64,000 nucleotides of DNA from Mycobacterium gastri. GTDB lineage: Bacteria; Actinomycetota; Actinomycetes; Mycobacteriales; Mycobacteriaceae. The notes under the pieces are model-generated. The model was not told the origin of the DNA. It saw only the letters and a program-made list of their open reading frames with translations, and made no database searches. The position numbers and the translations under genes were made by a program. Shown here piece by piece: positions 9,855 through 20,210 of the stretch. Position 1 is the first letter of the stretch. Every line of letters begins with the position of its first letter. Location of the stretch: contig NZ_LQOX01000111.1 of NCBI RefSeq assembly GCF_002102175.1, forward strand, positions 1 through 64,000. Reading direction: 5' to 3'.

Positions 9855-11195
9855 GTGAACATCCTGTCGCGGATCTTTGCCCGTACGCCTTCGTTGCGGA
9901 CGCGGGTGGTGGTCGCGACGGCGATCGGCGCCGCGATCCCGGTGCTCATCGTCGGAACGGTGGTCTGGGTGGGGATCACCAACGACCGCAAAGAGCGGCT
10001 GGACCGCCGCCTGGACGAGGCGGCGGGCTTCGCGATCCCCTTCGTGCCGCGCGGCCTCGACGAAATCCCGCGCTCCCCCAACGACCGCGACGCCCTCATC
10101 ACGGTCCGCCGCGGTGACCTGGTCAAGTCGAATTCCGACATCACCTTGCCCAAACTGCAAAAGGACTACGCCGACACCTACATCGGCGGAGTGCGCTACC
10201 GGGTGCGGACGGTGGAGATCCCGGGGCCCGAGCCGACGTCGGTGGCGGTGGGCGCGACCTATGACGCCACCATCGCCGAGACCAACAACCTGCACCGCCG
10301 GGTGCTGTTGATCTGTGCCTTCGCCATCGGCGCGGCAGCGGTGTTCGCCTGGCTGCTGGCCGTGTTCGCGGTGCGGCCGTTCAAACAGCTGGCCGAACAA
10401 ACGCGGTCGATCGACGCCGGGGACGAGGCGCCGCGGGTCGAGGTGCACGGCGCCAGCGAAGCCATCGAGATCGCCGAGGCGATGAGAGGCATGCTGCAGC
10501 GCATTTGGAACGAGCAAATCCGCACCAAGGAGGCACTGGCGTCGGCTCGCGACTTCGCCGCGGTGTCCTCCCACGAACTGCGCACTCCGTTGACCGCGAT
10601 GCGGACCAATCTCGAGGTGCTGTCCACCCTCGACCTGCCCGAAGACCAACGCAAAGAAGTGCTCAACGACGTGATCCGCACCCAGTCGCGCATCGAAGCC
10701 ACCCTCAGCGCACTCGAGCGGCTGGCTCAAGGGGAATTGTCCACTTCGGAAGACCATGTGCCGGTCGACATCACCGAATTGCTCGACCGCGCGGCCCACG
10801 ATGCGATGCGCATCTACCCGGACCTCGACGTGTCGCTGGTGCCGTCACCGACCTGCATCATCGTGGGGCTGCCGGCCGGGCTGCGGCTGGCCGTCGACAA
10901 CGCCATCGCCAACGCCGTCAAACACGGCGGCGCCACCCGGGTGCAGCTGTCGGCCGTCAGTTCCCGGGCCGGCGTCGAGATCGCCATCGACGACAACGGC
11001 AGCGGAATACCCGAAGAAGAGCGCGAAGTGGTATTCGAGCGGTTCTCCCGCGGATCGACGGCGTCCCACTCGGGATCCGGTCTCGGGCTGGCGCTGGTGG
11101 CGCAGCAGGCTCAGCTGCACGGCGGGACCGCATCTTTGGAGGACAGCCCACTCGGCGGCGCGCGCCTGCTGCTGAAGCTTCCCGGCCCGAGCTGA
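9855..11195 (+). CDS. prrB: PrrB, sensor histidine kinase
   Basis: This 446-residue membrane kinase has transmembrane segments at about 19-41 and 148-172 around an extracytoplasmic sensor domain. A HAMP segment follows, then the H-box SSHELRTPLTAM with phospho-acceptor H240. The ATP-binding domain has the N-box NAIANAVKHGG, the G1 box DNGSGIPEE, the F box FERFSRG and the G2 box GSGLGLALV. It phosphorylates PrrA. The GTG start at 9855 abuts the PrrA stop codon. The stimulus cannot be read from sequence. Confidence 0.95.
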   Translation: MNILSRIFARTPSLRTRVVVATAIGAAIPVLIVGTVVWVGITNDRKERLDRRLDEAAGFAIPFVPRGLDEIPRSPNDRDALITVRRGDLVKSNSDITLPKLQKDYADTYIGGVRYRVRTVEIPGPEPTSVAVGATYDATIAETNNLHRRVLLICAFAIGAAAVFAWLLAVFAVRPFKQLAEQTRSIDAGDEAPRVEVHGASEAIEIAEAMRGMLQRIWNEQIRTKEALASARDFAAVSSHELRTPLTAMRTNLEVLSTLDLPEDQRKEVLNDVIRTQSRIEATLSALERLAQGELSTSEDHVPVDITELLDRAAHDAMRIYPDLDVSLVPSPTCIIVGLPAGLRLAVDNAIANAVKHGGATRVQLSAVSSRAGVEIAIDDNGSGIPEEEREVVFERFSRGSTASHSGSGLGLALVAQQAQLHGGTASLEDSPLGGARLLLKLPGPS

Positions 11196-11208
11196 ACGGA
11201 CGCCGATT

Positions 11209-11802
11209 TCACTCCCGTCGCGCGCTCTTGCGCCACGGCGTGAAAAAGGCCCGTGCCGCGGCGCCCTCGTCCTGGAACCAGACCTGGGCCACGGTCGCGT
11301 CGTAGTCGGGATCGTCGGAGGTGTAATAGAGCCTGGTATCCGTGCGGCCCTTGACCAGCCATCCCTTCGGTCCGCTGCCGTCGGCGCCGGCGCGCGCGGA
11401 ACCCGGGCCATAGGGGGCAAACCGCGCCGGGGATTGCGGCGAAGATTCCCCGATTACCACGGCCTGCTCGGCCGACGACTCCGCCGCGTCCGGGACCTGC
11501 TGCGCCGGGGAGACTTTCGCAGCTGCGATCTCTTGCATTGCCGCCTTTTCCGCATCGGCGGTCTCGGGTCTTGGCACCTTCTTGGCGGTCGGGACCTTCT
11601 TCGCCGGTGCGCCTTTGCGGGCGACTGCCTTTTTTGACGGCGCTTCGGCGCCAGCGGCCTTCTTCGCCGGCCGTTGCGGCATGATGCCCGACTTGTGTTG
11701 TGGCTGTTGGTCTTTGACGGGACCGACCATCAGTGTGAAAGTCAGCAGCATGCCGAGGGCGAAAGCCAGGCCCACCAGCCACCAGTGCACGTGGGCCGTC
11801 AC
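11209..11802 (-). CDS. arfC: ArfC, membrane protein with Lys/Ala-rich region (Rv0901-like)
   Basis: The 197-residue product has one N-terminal transmembrane helix (about residues 6-27), then a Lys/Ala/Pro-rich linker with repeated AKK-type units (about 45-100). A compact C-terminal part contains KGWLVKGRTDTRLYYTSDD and ends WRKSARRE. It is the third gene of the ompATb operon. That operon is reported to promote ammonia release and growth at acid pH in M. tuberculosis (arfABC). The GTG start overlaps the arfB stop as GTGA. The basic linker could bind peptidoglycan or nucleic acid, which is inference. Confidence 0.82.
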   Translation of the reverse strand: MTAHVHWWLVGLAFALGMLLTFTLMVGPVKDQQPQHKSGIMPQRPAKKAAGAEAPSKKAVARKGAPAKKVPTAKKVPRPETADAEKAAMQEIAAAKVSPAQQVPDAAESSAEQAVVIGESSPQSPARFAPYGPGSARAGADGSGPKGWLVKGRTDTRLYYTSDDPDYDATVAQVWFQDEGAAARAFFTPWRKSARRE

Positions 11803-11954
11803 GGCGCCGCCTCCGTCTCATGGGGCTCGTGTACTTGCCGTTCTTGCTGTTCTTGGCCGACGGGCTTGAGGAAGACGGTGGCGATCACCCATGCCAGAGC
11901 CGAACCTGCCACGAAGGCAGCCAGGTAGTACAACCATTGGATCACGAAATCCAC
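11799..11954 (-). CDS. arfB: ArfB, small single-pass membrane protein (Rv0900-like)
   Basis: This 51-residue gene reads VDFVIQWLYYLAAF onward and ends HETEAAP. It has one transmembrane helix (about residues 5-28) and a charged Gln/Glu/His tail. It matches the known short protein Rv0900. The GTG start at 11954 has a strong ribosome site, AAGGAG, that overlaps the TAA stop of arfA, and its own TGA overlaps the GTG of arfC. The three genes are therefore tightly coupled. Its biochemical role is not known beyond the operon's link to acid adaptation. Confidence 0.88.
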   Translation of the reverse strand: MDFVIQWLYYLAAFVAGSALAWVIATVFLKPVGQEQQERQVHEPHETEAAP

Positions 11955-11966
11955 GCTGGATTCTCC

Positions 11967-12965
11967 TTAGCTGACCACGATTTCGACGCGGCGATTCTTG
12001 GCGCGGCCCTCAGGTGTGTCGTTACTAGCTATGGGATTGGCGGAACCGTAGCCCTGGGCGGTGATGTGATCGCGGGCAACTCCCTGGGCAGCGAGGAAGT
12101 CGGCGACGGTGGTGGCTCGCTGAACACTCAACGGAAAGTTGATGCCCTCGCCGCCGCCGTTGTCGGAGTAGCCGTTGACGGTCACGTGTGCGTCCGGACA
12201 GACCTTGAGTTTGGCGGCTACCTGGCTCAGGATCTGGTTGTCGGCGGGGGTCAGGCTGACCCCATCGTTCTTGAAGGCAATCGCGCCGCCAGTCAGAGCA
12301 TTGATGACCGCCGGCAAGTCGGTACAAGGGCCGGGGGCGCCGGAGGCTGGCGGTGGACTGGCGCCTGGCGTCGGAGCCGGCGCCTTGACCTCGATGTTGT
12401 TCGCGACATTGACTCCGGGCCAAGCGGTTTTGGCCGCACGCTCCACCGCGTCTTTCTGGTCGGGCGACGCGGCGGTTCCCGACAAGGTCACGGTGTTGCC
12501 CCCGACCTTGACGCTGAAGTCCGGGATAGCGGCACCGGCGGTGAAAACCGGTTCTGCGTTTGCGAAATCGAGGGCATGGACCAGGGGATCGATACGGATT
12601 TGGTCGATGACGGTGACGCCCGGTGTCAGCACGTTTCTGAGCGCCGCCAGTAGCGCCGCCTTGGAATTGTCGTCGGGAAAATCGCCGATAAGCGTAATGG
12701 TGTTGCCGCTGCGGCTGATTGAAAGCAGCGACCATGACACGTCGGAGGCGCTGGACGTGCTACTGGTCGTTGTCAGGGTGGGCAGGTCACCGGCCGGCCC
12801 GGTGACCGACGTGGGGCGCTCGAATGCGCCGTAACCGATTGCCGCGATCAGCAACGGAATAACCGCCAGCGCGATCAGCCAGGCGACACCGAGCGGGCGC
12901 CGACGCAATCTCCGCGCGTGGGTGGGTGCGGGCGGTATGTCTGAGACCGGCTGGGTACCCACCAT
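11967..12965 (-). CDS. arfA: ArfA/OmpATb, BON plus OmpA-like envelope protein
   Basis: The 332-residue protein has an N-terminal cytoplasmic stretch and a transmembrane helix (about 27-47). A central BON-type region (about 75-200) is followed by a Pro/Ala linker and a C-terminal OmpA-like peptidoglycan-binding domain, with [20 protein letters not shown] and [21 protein letters not shown] motifs. It matches Rv0899. The C-terminal domain should anchor the protein to the cell wall. Early reports called it a porin. Later work connects the operon to ammonia secretion in acid. It is divergent from the DUF2630 gene, about 100 bases away. Confidence 0.93.
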   Translation of the reverse strand: MVGTQPVSDIPPAPTHARRLRRRPLGVAWLIALAVIPLLIAAIGYGAFERPTSVTGPAGDLPTLTTTSSTSSASDVSWSLLSISRSGNTITLIGDFPDDNSKAALLAALRNVLTPGVTVIDQIRIDPLVHALDFANAEPVFTAGAAIPDFSVKVGGNTVTLSGTAASPDQKDAVERAAKTAWPGVNVANNIEVKAPAPTPGASPPPASGAPGPCTDLPAVINALTGGAIAFKNDGVSLTPADNQILSQVAAKLKVCPDAHVTVNGYSDNGGGEGINFPLSVQRATTVADFLAAQGVARDHITAQGYGSANPIASNDTPEGRAKNRRVEIVVS

Positions 12966-13069
12966 CGCCCTGCCTCTCGCCGTTGAAAAGTATCTGTCCC
13001 GCCCTCAGGCGATATGCAGCCTACCGACTGTCCAGCGGCGAAACTGCCAATGTCAGGCACACTGGAGCA

Positions 13070-13333
13070 ATGGCTGGCGGGAGCAAACCAACGGACAGCG
13101 AGACCCTGGCGCAGATCCGCGACCTGGTCGCCGAGGAGAAAGCGCTGCGTGCACGGCTGCAGCAGGGTGACATCACCGAGTCCGATGAGCATCAGCAACT
13201 GCGCCGCATCGGAATCGAACTCGACCAGTGCTGGGACCTGCTGCGGCAGCGGCGGGCATTGCGCGAAACCGGTGGTGACCCGCGCGAGGCACACCTGCGG
13301 CCCGGCGGCCAGGTCGAGGGCTACCTCGGCTAG
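13070..13333 (+). CDS. DUF2630 small helical protein (Rv0898c-like)
   Basis: The 87-residue product starts MAGGSKPTDSETLAQIRD and is nearly all helix with many charged residues: EEKALRARLQQGDI, then ELDQCWDLLRQRRAL. It ends GGQVEGYLG. It matches Rv0898c. An in-frame opening 48 codons longer exists upstream but would run into arfA promoter DNA, and the M. tuberculosis protein has the short start. The function is unknown. The helical ELDQCWDLLRQRR segment is typical of the family. Confidence 0.88.
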   Translation: MAGGSKPTDSETLAQIRDLVAEEKALRARLQQGDITESDEHQQLRRIGIELDQCWDLLRQRRALRETGGDPREAHLRPGGQVEGYLG

Positions 13334-13342
13334 CACCGATCC

Positions 13343-14929
13343 GTGCTGCCTGTCGACACCACCATGCGGCAATTCGATGTCGTCGTCGTCGGCGGCGGTC
13401 ACAACGGCCTGGTCGCGGCCGGTTACCTGGCCCGGGCGGGGCTTTCGGTGCGGGTGCTGGAGCGGCTGTCCCACACCGGCGGGGCCGCGGTGTCGGCGCA
13501 GGCCTTCGCGGGCGTCGAGGTCCGACTATCGCGGTATTCGTACCTGGTCAGCCTGTTGCCGAAGCGCATCATCGACGACCTGGGCGCGCCCGTGCGGTTG
13601 GCCCGTCGACCCTATTCGTCGTATACGCCGGACCCGGCTATAGCCGGGCGTTCCGGTCTGCTCGTCGGGCCGAACGGCGCGCGCACATTCGCTGCGATCG
13701 GCGCCGCGGCTGATGAGCATGGCTTTGCCGCCTTCTACCGCCGTTGCCGACTGGTAACCGAACGGCTCTGGCCGACGCTGATCGAGCCGTTGCGCACCCG
13801 CGAGCAGGCACGCCGCGACGTCGTGGACCGCGGCGGCCGTGTAGCGGCGAGCGCCTGGCAGGCCATGATCGACGAGCCGATCGGGCACGCCATTACCGAC
13901 ACGGTGGCTCACGACCTGGTCCGGGGGGTGATTGCGACCGACGCGCTGATCGGCACCTTCGCCCGACTGGATGACCCGTCGCTGACGCAGAACATCTGCT
14001 TCCTGTATCACGTGCTGGGCGGGGGGACCGGAGACTGGGACGTTCCGGTCGGCGGCATGGGTTCGGTGACGTCGGCCCTGGCCGCTGCGGCCGCCCGACA
14101 CGGTGCCGAAATAACCACTGGCGCAGAGGTTTTCGCGGTGGAGCCCACCGGGGAGGTGCGCTACCGCGCGGGCGGCGACGAGCATGCGATCCGGGGCCGG
14201 TTCGTGCTTTCCGGCGTCACACCGGCAGTGCTCGCCGACCTCCTGGGCGAACCGGAGCCCTCGCTGGCCCCCGGCGCACAGGTCAAGGTGAACATGGTGG
14301 TACGCCGACTACCCCGGTTGCGGGACCCCAGCGTCACCTCGGATCAGGCCTTCGCCGGGACCTTGCACGTCAACGAGACCTTGACCCAGCTGGGCACCGC
14401 GTATTCACACGCAGCCGGCGGGCGGTTGCCCGACCCGTTGCCGTGCGAGGCGTACTGCCATTCGCTGACCGATCGCAGCATCCTGTCGGACCGGCTGCGC
14501 GACGCGGGAGTGCACACCATGACCGTGTTCGGCTTGCATACGCCACATTCGCTGTGCTCCGGCGCCGACCCGGACACCGTCCGCGGCCAGCTGACGCGGT
14601 CCGTGCTCGCGTCACTGAATTCGGTTCTGGCCGAACCTATTCAGGATCTCCTGCTGGCCGACGCGGACGGCCGGCCATGCATCGAGACCACCACCACGCT
14701 GGACCTGCAGCACACGCTGCACATGACCGGCGGCAACATCTTCCACGGCGCCCTGTCGTGGCCGTTCGCCGAGGACGACGAGCCGCTGGACACACCGGCC
14801 CGGCAATGGGGGGTGGCCACCGGCCACGAACGGATCATGCTGTGCGGCTCGGGTGCCCGCCGCGGCGGCGCGGTGTCGGGCATCGGCGGGCACAACGCCG
14901 CCATGGCGGTGTTGGCATCACTCGACTAG
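13343..14929 (+). CDS. FAD-dependent oxidoreductase, phytoene-dehydrogenase-like (Rv0897c-like)
   Basis: About 521-528 residues, matching Rv0897c. The N-terminus carries the dinucleotide-binding motif VVVGGGHNGLVAAGYLARAG, followed by an acidic residue (LE) that binds the FAD ribose. The C-terminus carries GSGARRGGAVSGIGGHNAA, typical of carotenoid-desaturase and NAD(P)/FAD oxidoreductases. The substrate is unknown, and no carotenoid cluster surrounds the gene. The start may be GTG at 13343 or ATG at 13364, just before the flavin motif; neither has a strong ribosome site. The stop lies inside an 11-bp tandem repeat. Confidence 0.85.
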   Translation: MLPVDTTMRQFDVVVVGGGHNGLVAAGYLARAGLSVRVLERLSHTGGAAVSAQAFAGVEVRLSRYSYLVSLLPKRIIDDLGAPVRLARRPYSSYTPDPAIAGRSGLLVGPNGARTFAAIGAAADEHGFAAFYRRCRLVTERLWPTLIEPLRTREQARRDVVDRGGRVAASAWQAMIDEPIGHAITDTVAHDLVRGVIATDALIGTFARLDDPSLTQNICFLYHVLGGGTGDWDVPVGGMGSVTSALAAAAARHGAEITTGAEVFAVEPTGEVRYRAGGDEHAIRGRFVLSGVTPAVLADLLGEPEPSLAPGAQVKVNMVVRRLPRLRDPSVTSDQAFAGTLHVNETLTQLGTAYSHAAGGRLPDPLPCEAYCHSLTDRSILSDRLRDAGVHTMTVFGLHTPHSLCSGADPDTVRGQLTRSVLASLNSVLAEPIQDLLLADADGRPCIETTTTLDLQHTLHMTGGNIFHGALSWPFAEDDEPLDTPARQWGVATGHERIMLCGSGARRGGAVSGIGGHNAAMAVLASLD

Positions 14930-14964
14930 CACTCGACTAGCACTCGACTAGCACTCGACTAGCG
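14921..14964. repeat. 11-bp tandem repeat, four units, across a stop codon
   Basis: CTCGACTAGCA is repeated four times without gaps, with the last unit ending in G. The first unit contains the TAG stop of the oxidoreductase gene, so each copy supplies another in-frame or out-of-frame TAG. The array ends five bases before the gltA2 stop codon and fills the space between these convergent genes. It is a candidate length-variable typing locus. Confidence 0.95.
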
Positions 14965-14968
14965 GCAC

Positions 14969-16264
<1,296 letters not shown>

Positions 16265-16728
16265 GAGAACCCCTTTGCGCTCTGGCTGATATGGCAGCCC
16301 CACTCGGTGCGTATAGGTGAAGGTAGCCGTTAACACGACGGTGCGCCTGCCCGGGGTCGAATCTACCGGTCACGCGGCGCTTGTCGGGTCTTTCCGGGCT
16401 TGTCCGCGCATGCGGGTAGGCCTTCGCGCACTTGCGGCGTCTCGAGCATGCGGTCACGGCGGCGAGCGTGCGCTTGCGACGACGAGTGCGCTTGCGACGA
16501 CGAGTGTGCACCTACGGCCTCGAGTGTGCATCCATGGCGTCGAGTGTGCGCTCCGGGCGACCCTGAGGCCCTTGGGCCACCGTCAGCTCACAGTCAAAAC
16601 CACCAGTGCACACTCGGCCCGCCAGCGGCTTGATTATGAGAGCTATCCGCCCCTATGCCGCTTCGCGGGTCGCGTCGTCGGCGCGCATCGCACACCTCGC
16701 CGCTGCGCCGCGCGCATCGTCCGGCCCG
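16265..16728. other. 464-bp intergenic region before pdxH
   Basis: No gene is seen. It holds the gltA2 promoter side near 16265-16340 and then a run of ~20-bp degenerate repeats, described separately. A single inverted copy of the core (CAGTGCACACTC) occurs at about 16605-16617, able to pair with the direct copies. Confidence 0.7.
16444..16561. repeat. Six degenerate ~20-bp repeats with GAGTGTGC core
   Basis: Units start at 16444, 16464, 16484, 16502, 16522 and 16542. Each begins GAG(T/C)(G/A)TGC or a near variant and ends near GGCGTC or GCGAC. Five units are 20 bp; the one at 16484 is 18 bp and reads GAGTGCGC. Units three to five carry GAGTGTGC exactly. The same motif recurs at 56117-56156. 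Confidence 0.85.
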
Positions 16729-17376
16729 CTAGGGCTGCAGCCGCTCGATATGACCGCCAGTGACCCGGATCCTGTTGTGTACCCGGTTTTCCCGGCCCTG
16801 CCAGAACTCCACCACCTCAGGACCAATGAGGTAACCGCCCCAGTTCGGCGGAACCGGAATGCGCTCCACATCGGCGAACCGCGCAGTCACTTCCGCAAGT
16901 TGATCGAGCAGCGCCGCGCGCGACGCGATCGGCTGCGACTGGTGCGACGCCCATGCTCCCAGCTGCGACCCGCGCGGCCGCTCGGACCAGTACTCCTCGC
17001 TCACTCGGGGATCAACCCGACTCACCGGGCCGCGGATGTGGACCTGTCGGCCCAGCTGAAACCAGGGAAACGTCACCGACGCATAAGGCACAGCCGCCAG
17101 CTCGGCGCCCTTGGCCGACTCGTAGCTGGTGAAAAAGGTGACCCCCATCTCGTCCACGCCCTTGCACAGCACCGATCGGCTGACCGGGCGGCCCGCTGCG
17201 ACGGTAGCCAGCACCATGGCATTCGGCTCGGCGACGCCGGCGCGTTCAGCCTCGGCAAGCCAGGTGCGGAACAAAGCCAGCCATCCGTCGGCAAGCCAGG
17301 CTTCATCCAGGTCGGGACTTCCGTCCTTCTCCACGGACCCGTACTCCACCCGCATTCCAGCCAGATGACCTGTCAT
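16729..17376 (-). CDS. pdxH: Pyridoxamine 5'-phosphate oxidase PdxH
   Basis: The 215-residue product matches mycobacterial PdxH. It contains the FMN-binding segments [19 protein letters not shown] and [13 protein letters not shown], and the signature [12 protein letters not shown] before the C-terminus ERLQP. It oxidises pyridoxine or pyridoxamine phosphate to pyridoxal phosphate using FMN. In M. tuberculosis the clear homologue is Rv2607, elsewhere in the genome. Here it sits beside citA, an arrangement I recall from other mycobacteria. The start at 17376 ([13 protein letters not shown]) is 70 bases from the divergent citA ATG. A 43-codon longer frame would overlap citA and is rejected. Confidence 0.9.
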   Translation of the reverse strand: MTGHLAGMRVEYGSVEKDGSPDLDEAWLADGWLALFRTWLAEAERAGVAEPNAMVLATVAAGRPVSRSVLCKGVDEMGVTFFTSYESAKGAELAAVPYASVTFPWFQLGRQVHIRGPVSRVDPRVSEEYWSERPRGSQLGAWASHQSQPIASRAALLDQLAEVTARFADVERIPVPPNWGGYLIGPEVVEFWQGRENRVHNRIRVTGGHIERLQP

Positions 17377-17446
17377 CGTGTCAACGCTACCGGTGTCGTT
17401 ACCAGCCGGTAGCGTCCGCTGGGAGGTGGGGTGCAAGAATTTGCCT

Positions 17447-18568
17447 ATGACTGTGGTCCCGGAAGATTTTATCCCTGGTCTTGATGGCGTGGTGGCCTTT
17501 ACCACCGAGATTGCCGAGCCGGATAAAGACGGCGGCGCGTTGCGCTACCGCGGCGTCGACATCCAAGATCTGGTGAGTCAACGGGTCGCATTCGGCGACG
17601 TGTGGGCACTGCTGGTGGACGGCGAATTCGGCCGTGGGCTGCCGCCCGCCGAACCGTTCCCGTTGCCCATCCACACCGGCGATGTGCGGGTCGATGTGCA
17701 AGCGGGACTGGCAATGCTGGCCCCCATCTGGGGGTACGCGCCATTGCTCGACATCGACGATCGCACGGCCCGCGAACAGCTGGCCCGTGCGTCGGTGATG
17801 GCGTTGTCCTACGTCGCACAGTCCGCGCGGGGCATCTACCAACCGGCCGTGCCGCAGCGAGTCATCGACGAATGCTCAACTGTGACAGCGCGTTTCATGA
17901 CCCGGTGGCAAGGCGAGCCGGACCCCAGGCATATCGAAGCCATCGACGCCTACTGGGTGTCGGCGGCCGAGCATGGTATGAACGCCTCGACGTTCACCGC
18001 ACGCGTGATCGCCTCCACCGGTGCAGACGTCGCAGCAGCGCTGTCCGGAGCGATCGGCGCGATGAGCGGACCGCTGCACGGCGGGGCGCCGGCGCGGGTC
18101 CTGCCGATGCTCGAAGAAGTCGAGCGCACCGGCGACGCACGCGGTCTGGTGAAGAAGATCTTGGATCGTGGCGACAAGCTGATGGGCTTCGGGCACCGGG
18201 TCTACCGCGCCGAGGACCCGCGGGCGCGGGTGTTGCGAGCAACGGCCGAGCGGTTAGGCGCACCGCGCCACGAAGTCGCCATGGCGCTGGAGCAGGCTGC
18301 GCTGGCCGAGCTGCGGGAACGCCGCCCGGACCGGGCGATCGAGACCAATGTGGAGTTCTGGGCCGCCGTCATCCTAGACTTCGCCCGGGTGCCGGCCAAC
18401 ATGATGCCGGCAATGTTCACCTGCGGGCGCACCGCGGGCTGGTGTGCGCACATCCTCGAGCAGAAGCGACTCGGCAAGCTGGTCCGGCCGTCGGCCATTT
18501 ATGTCGGGCCGGGCCCGCGCAGCCCGGAATCTGTCGCAGGGTGGGACCAGGTTCTCACCAGCGCCTGA
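17447..18568 (+). CDS. citA: Second citrate synthase CitA
   Basis: The 373-residue protein matches Rv0889c. Catalytic segments are [15 protein letters not shown] and [15 protein letters not shown], with the C-terminal arginine region [17 protein letters not shown]. It performs the same reaction as GltA2, possibly serving a different carbon source or the methylcitrate route; that role is inference. ATG at 17447 ([11 protein letters not shown]) is the known start. The stop TGA lies in a two-copy 12-bp duplication. Confidence 0.94.
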   Translation: MTVVPEDFIPGLDGVVAFTTEIAEPDKDGGALRYRGVDIQDLVSQRVAFGDVWALLVDGEFGRGLPPAEPFPLPIHTGDVRVDVQAGLAMLAPIWGYAPLLDIDDRTAREQLARASVMALSYVAQSARGIYQPAVPQRVIDECSTVTARFMTRWQGEPDPRHIEAIDAYWVSAAEHGMNASTFTARVIASTGADVAAALSGAIGAMSGPLHGGAPARVLPMLEEVERTGDARGLVKKILDRGDKLMGFGHRVYRAEDPRARVLRATAERLGAPRHEVAMALEQAALAELRERRPDRAIETNVEFWAAVILDFARVPANMMPAMFTCGRTAGWCAHILEQKRLGKLVRPSAIYVGPGPRSPESVAGWDQVLTSA

Positions 18569-18586
18569 TTCGACGCCTGATTCGAC
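18563..18586. repeat. 12-bp tandem duplication at the citA stop
   Basis: GCCTGATTCGAC occurs twice in succession. The citA TGA is inside the first copy and a second TGA inside the second. Confidence 0.95.
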
Positions 18587-18680
18587 GCGAAGGGCCGCCC
18601 TCACACCTCGCAGCCGCTCCCCCGGTTGCCCGCTGTCGTCAGGCGCCGAAAGTCACCAGCCGCCACCGACAGTTGCGTCG

Positions 18681-20210
18681 CTAGGGACCCACGTTGTCCG
18701 CGGTGTACTGGAAGGTGACCATGGGCGGACTGTGATCCGACAGCGGCTGTCCGTTGGAATTAAAGAACTTCGGCGCCTCGTTGCTGTAACCGATCGCCTT
18801 CAACGTCACTCCCTGACCGCTTCGATAGAAGATCTTGTCCAGCAACTCGCACTCGTTCCCCACCAGGCACGTGGGCGCGAAGGGTGGGCTGGTGGGGCCA
18901 CCCTGCACCAGCACCCACGCGTCGGTGAGGGAGTTGTTCGCGGCGAATTGCAGAAGGGCACTTTGGTCGTCGGAGTACAGGGCGTTGAAGTCGCCTGTGA
19001 CGATGACCGCGCGGCCCGCCGAATTCTGCTGGATGTAGTTGGTGATCTGATCGAGGCTGGCATTGGTGAACGCGCCGCCGCCGGTGTTTGTATGCATGTT
19101 GTAGAGGTCGATAGTCTCACCGCCCGGAAGCTGCAGCTGGCTGTAGCTGAAGCCTTTTGCGGTGAGGCAGTTGTCGGCGCTGCACTGCCACCACGTCTGC
19201 CGGTCGAGCCTTTTCACCTTGAACTGCGCGAGGGTGTTAAGTCCGTCAGAGAAGGGCACTCCGATAGGCCACAGCAACGTGGGCGGGCTGGGCGGTGTCT
19301 GGCTGGGCATATCCGATTTCTTGACCAGGAAATCGTGGTAGGCGAAGTCTTCCTGGACGTTGGCGACATAGTAGGAATTGAGCCGCTGCCCAATCTGTTT
19401 GGTGTACAGAAAGCGCGGCAAGATTGCGCTGGACAGCGGGAAGGGCAGCCCGGCAATGTTGTACGTGAGCATGCTGAAGACACCGCTTATCGTCGTGGTC
19501 GGGATGCCACCCACGAAGACGGTCACGGTCGCGACGTCGTCGTGCCCGTGGAAGGGACCCAGGTATCCCGCCAGACCATGCACGTGCAGGCTGGTGTCGT
19601 CACTGACGGCGACGGTGAAGGTGTCGTCGCCGACGAAACCCGGATCGGCCGTATAGGTGAAGCTGGCTGTTTGTTGGTTGATGCTGACAACGCCGTGCTG
19701 CGGTCCGCCGGGTGTACCCCGCGGATTGACCTTGAAGGTCATCCTGTTGCCGTCGGGGTCAAAGGCCGTGAATGCGACGGGGCCGGTGCTGCCGTTCAGG
19801 GGAATACTGACCTGTTGGGGGGTCGCGACCGGAGTCCGGTTGAACAGGACGGGCACCACCCCGTTACGAATCGCGGCCAGAAAATCGATCACGGCGTTGA
19901 GCAGGTCATCGGGAATGCTGCCGGGGTCGACCGGTTGCGCACTGACGCCTGGCAGGGCCGCGCCCGGCACCGCAGCCGCCGCGCCCGGCACCCCGGCTGT
20001 CGCGCCCGGCACCCCGGCTATCGCGCCCGGCAGCGCAGCCGCCGAGGTGTCCGACCCGGCTGGCGGTGACGGCACGTCGGCCCACTCGCCCGCTGATGAA
20101 CCCGAATCCGTTGGCGCAGCGTAGCCGACCGTAGGATTGGTCGGCGTGGTGCCAGCCAGCAGAACAGCGGTTATCGCCCCGACGCCGCCGATACGCCTGG
20201 CATAACCCAT
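18681..20210 (-). CDS. spmT: Secreted nuclease/sphingomyelinase, SpmT-like (Rv0888-like)
   Basis: The 509-residue protein begins MGYARRIGGVGAITAV, a secretion signal ending near residue 30 (GYAAP). A Pro/Ala/Gly linker follows, then a cadherin-like beta domain (about 110-210, with YTADPGFVGDDTFTVAVSDD) and an endonuclease/exonuclease/phosphatase domain (about 235-509). Catalytic signatures include MLTYNIAGLPF, VTGDFNALYSDD and SDHSPPMV with the final histidine. M. tuberculosis Rv0888 is reported to be an outer-membrane sphingomyelinase with nuclease activity that provides host lipid nutrients. The linker here contains a repeated GVPGA-type stretch (about 19945-20040). ATG at 20210 follows AGGAGA; a 38-codon extension is rejected. 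Confidence 0.9.
   Translation of the reverse strand: MGYARRIGGVGAITAVLLAGTTPTNPTVGYAAPTDSGSSAGEWADVPSPPAGSDTSAAALPGAIAGVPGATAGVPGAAAAVPGAALPGVSAQPVDPGSIPDDLLNAVIDFLAAIRNGVVPVLFNRTPVATPQQVSIPLNGSTGPVAFTAFDPDGNRMTFKVNPRGTPGGPQHGVVSINQQTASFTYTADPGFVGDDTFTVAVSDDTSLHVHGLAGYLGPFHGHDDVATVTVFVGGIPTTTISGVFSMLTYNIAGLPFPLSSAILPRFLYTKQIGQRLNSYYVANVQEDFAYHDFLVKKSDMPSQTPPSPPTLLWPIGVPFSDGLNTLAQFKVKRLDRQTWWQCSADNCLTAKGFSYSQLQLPGGETIDLYNMHTNTGGGAFTNASLDQITNYIQQNSAGRAVIVTGDFNALYSDDQSALLQFAANNSLTDAWVLVQGGPTSPPFAPTCLVGNECELLDKIFYRSGQGVTLKAIGYSNEAPKFFNSNGQPLSDHSPPMVTFQYTADNVGP

Noticed and set aside
8684..10117. 477-codon plus-strand frame overlapping prrA in another frame
   Set aside because: Arg/Gly/Pro-rich shadow; prrA is unambiguous in the other frame.
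9171..10799. 542-codon open frame on the minus strand across prrA and prrB
   Set aside because: It is antisense to two well-recognised genes and rich in His/Arg/Gly without any domain. High-GC coding DNA commonly leaves such open shadows.
14921..14964. Attachment site of a mobile element
   Set aside because: The repeat is a simple tandem array between convergent genes that are normal neighbours, with no integrase and no inserted DNA.
16444..16561. CRISPR array
   Set aside because: Units are contiguous and degenerate, with no unique spacers and no cas genes.
18444..20069. 541-codon open frame antisense to the SpmT-like gene
   Set aside because: No domain, no ribosome site, and the opposite strand encodes a full secreted enzyme.
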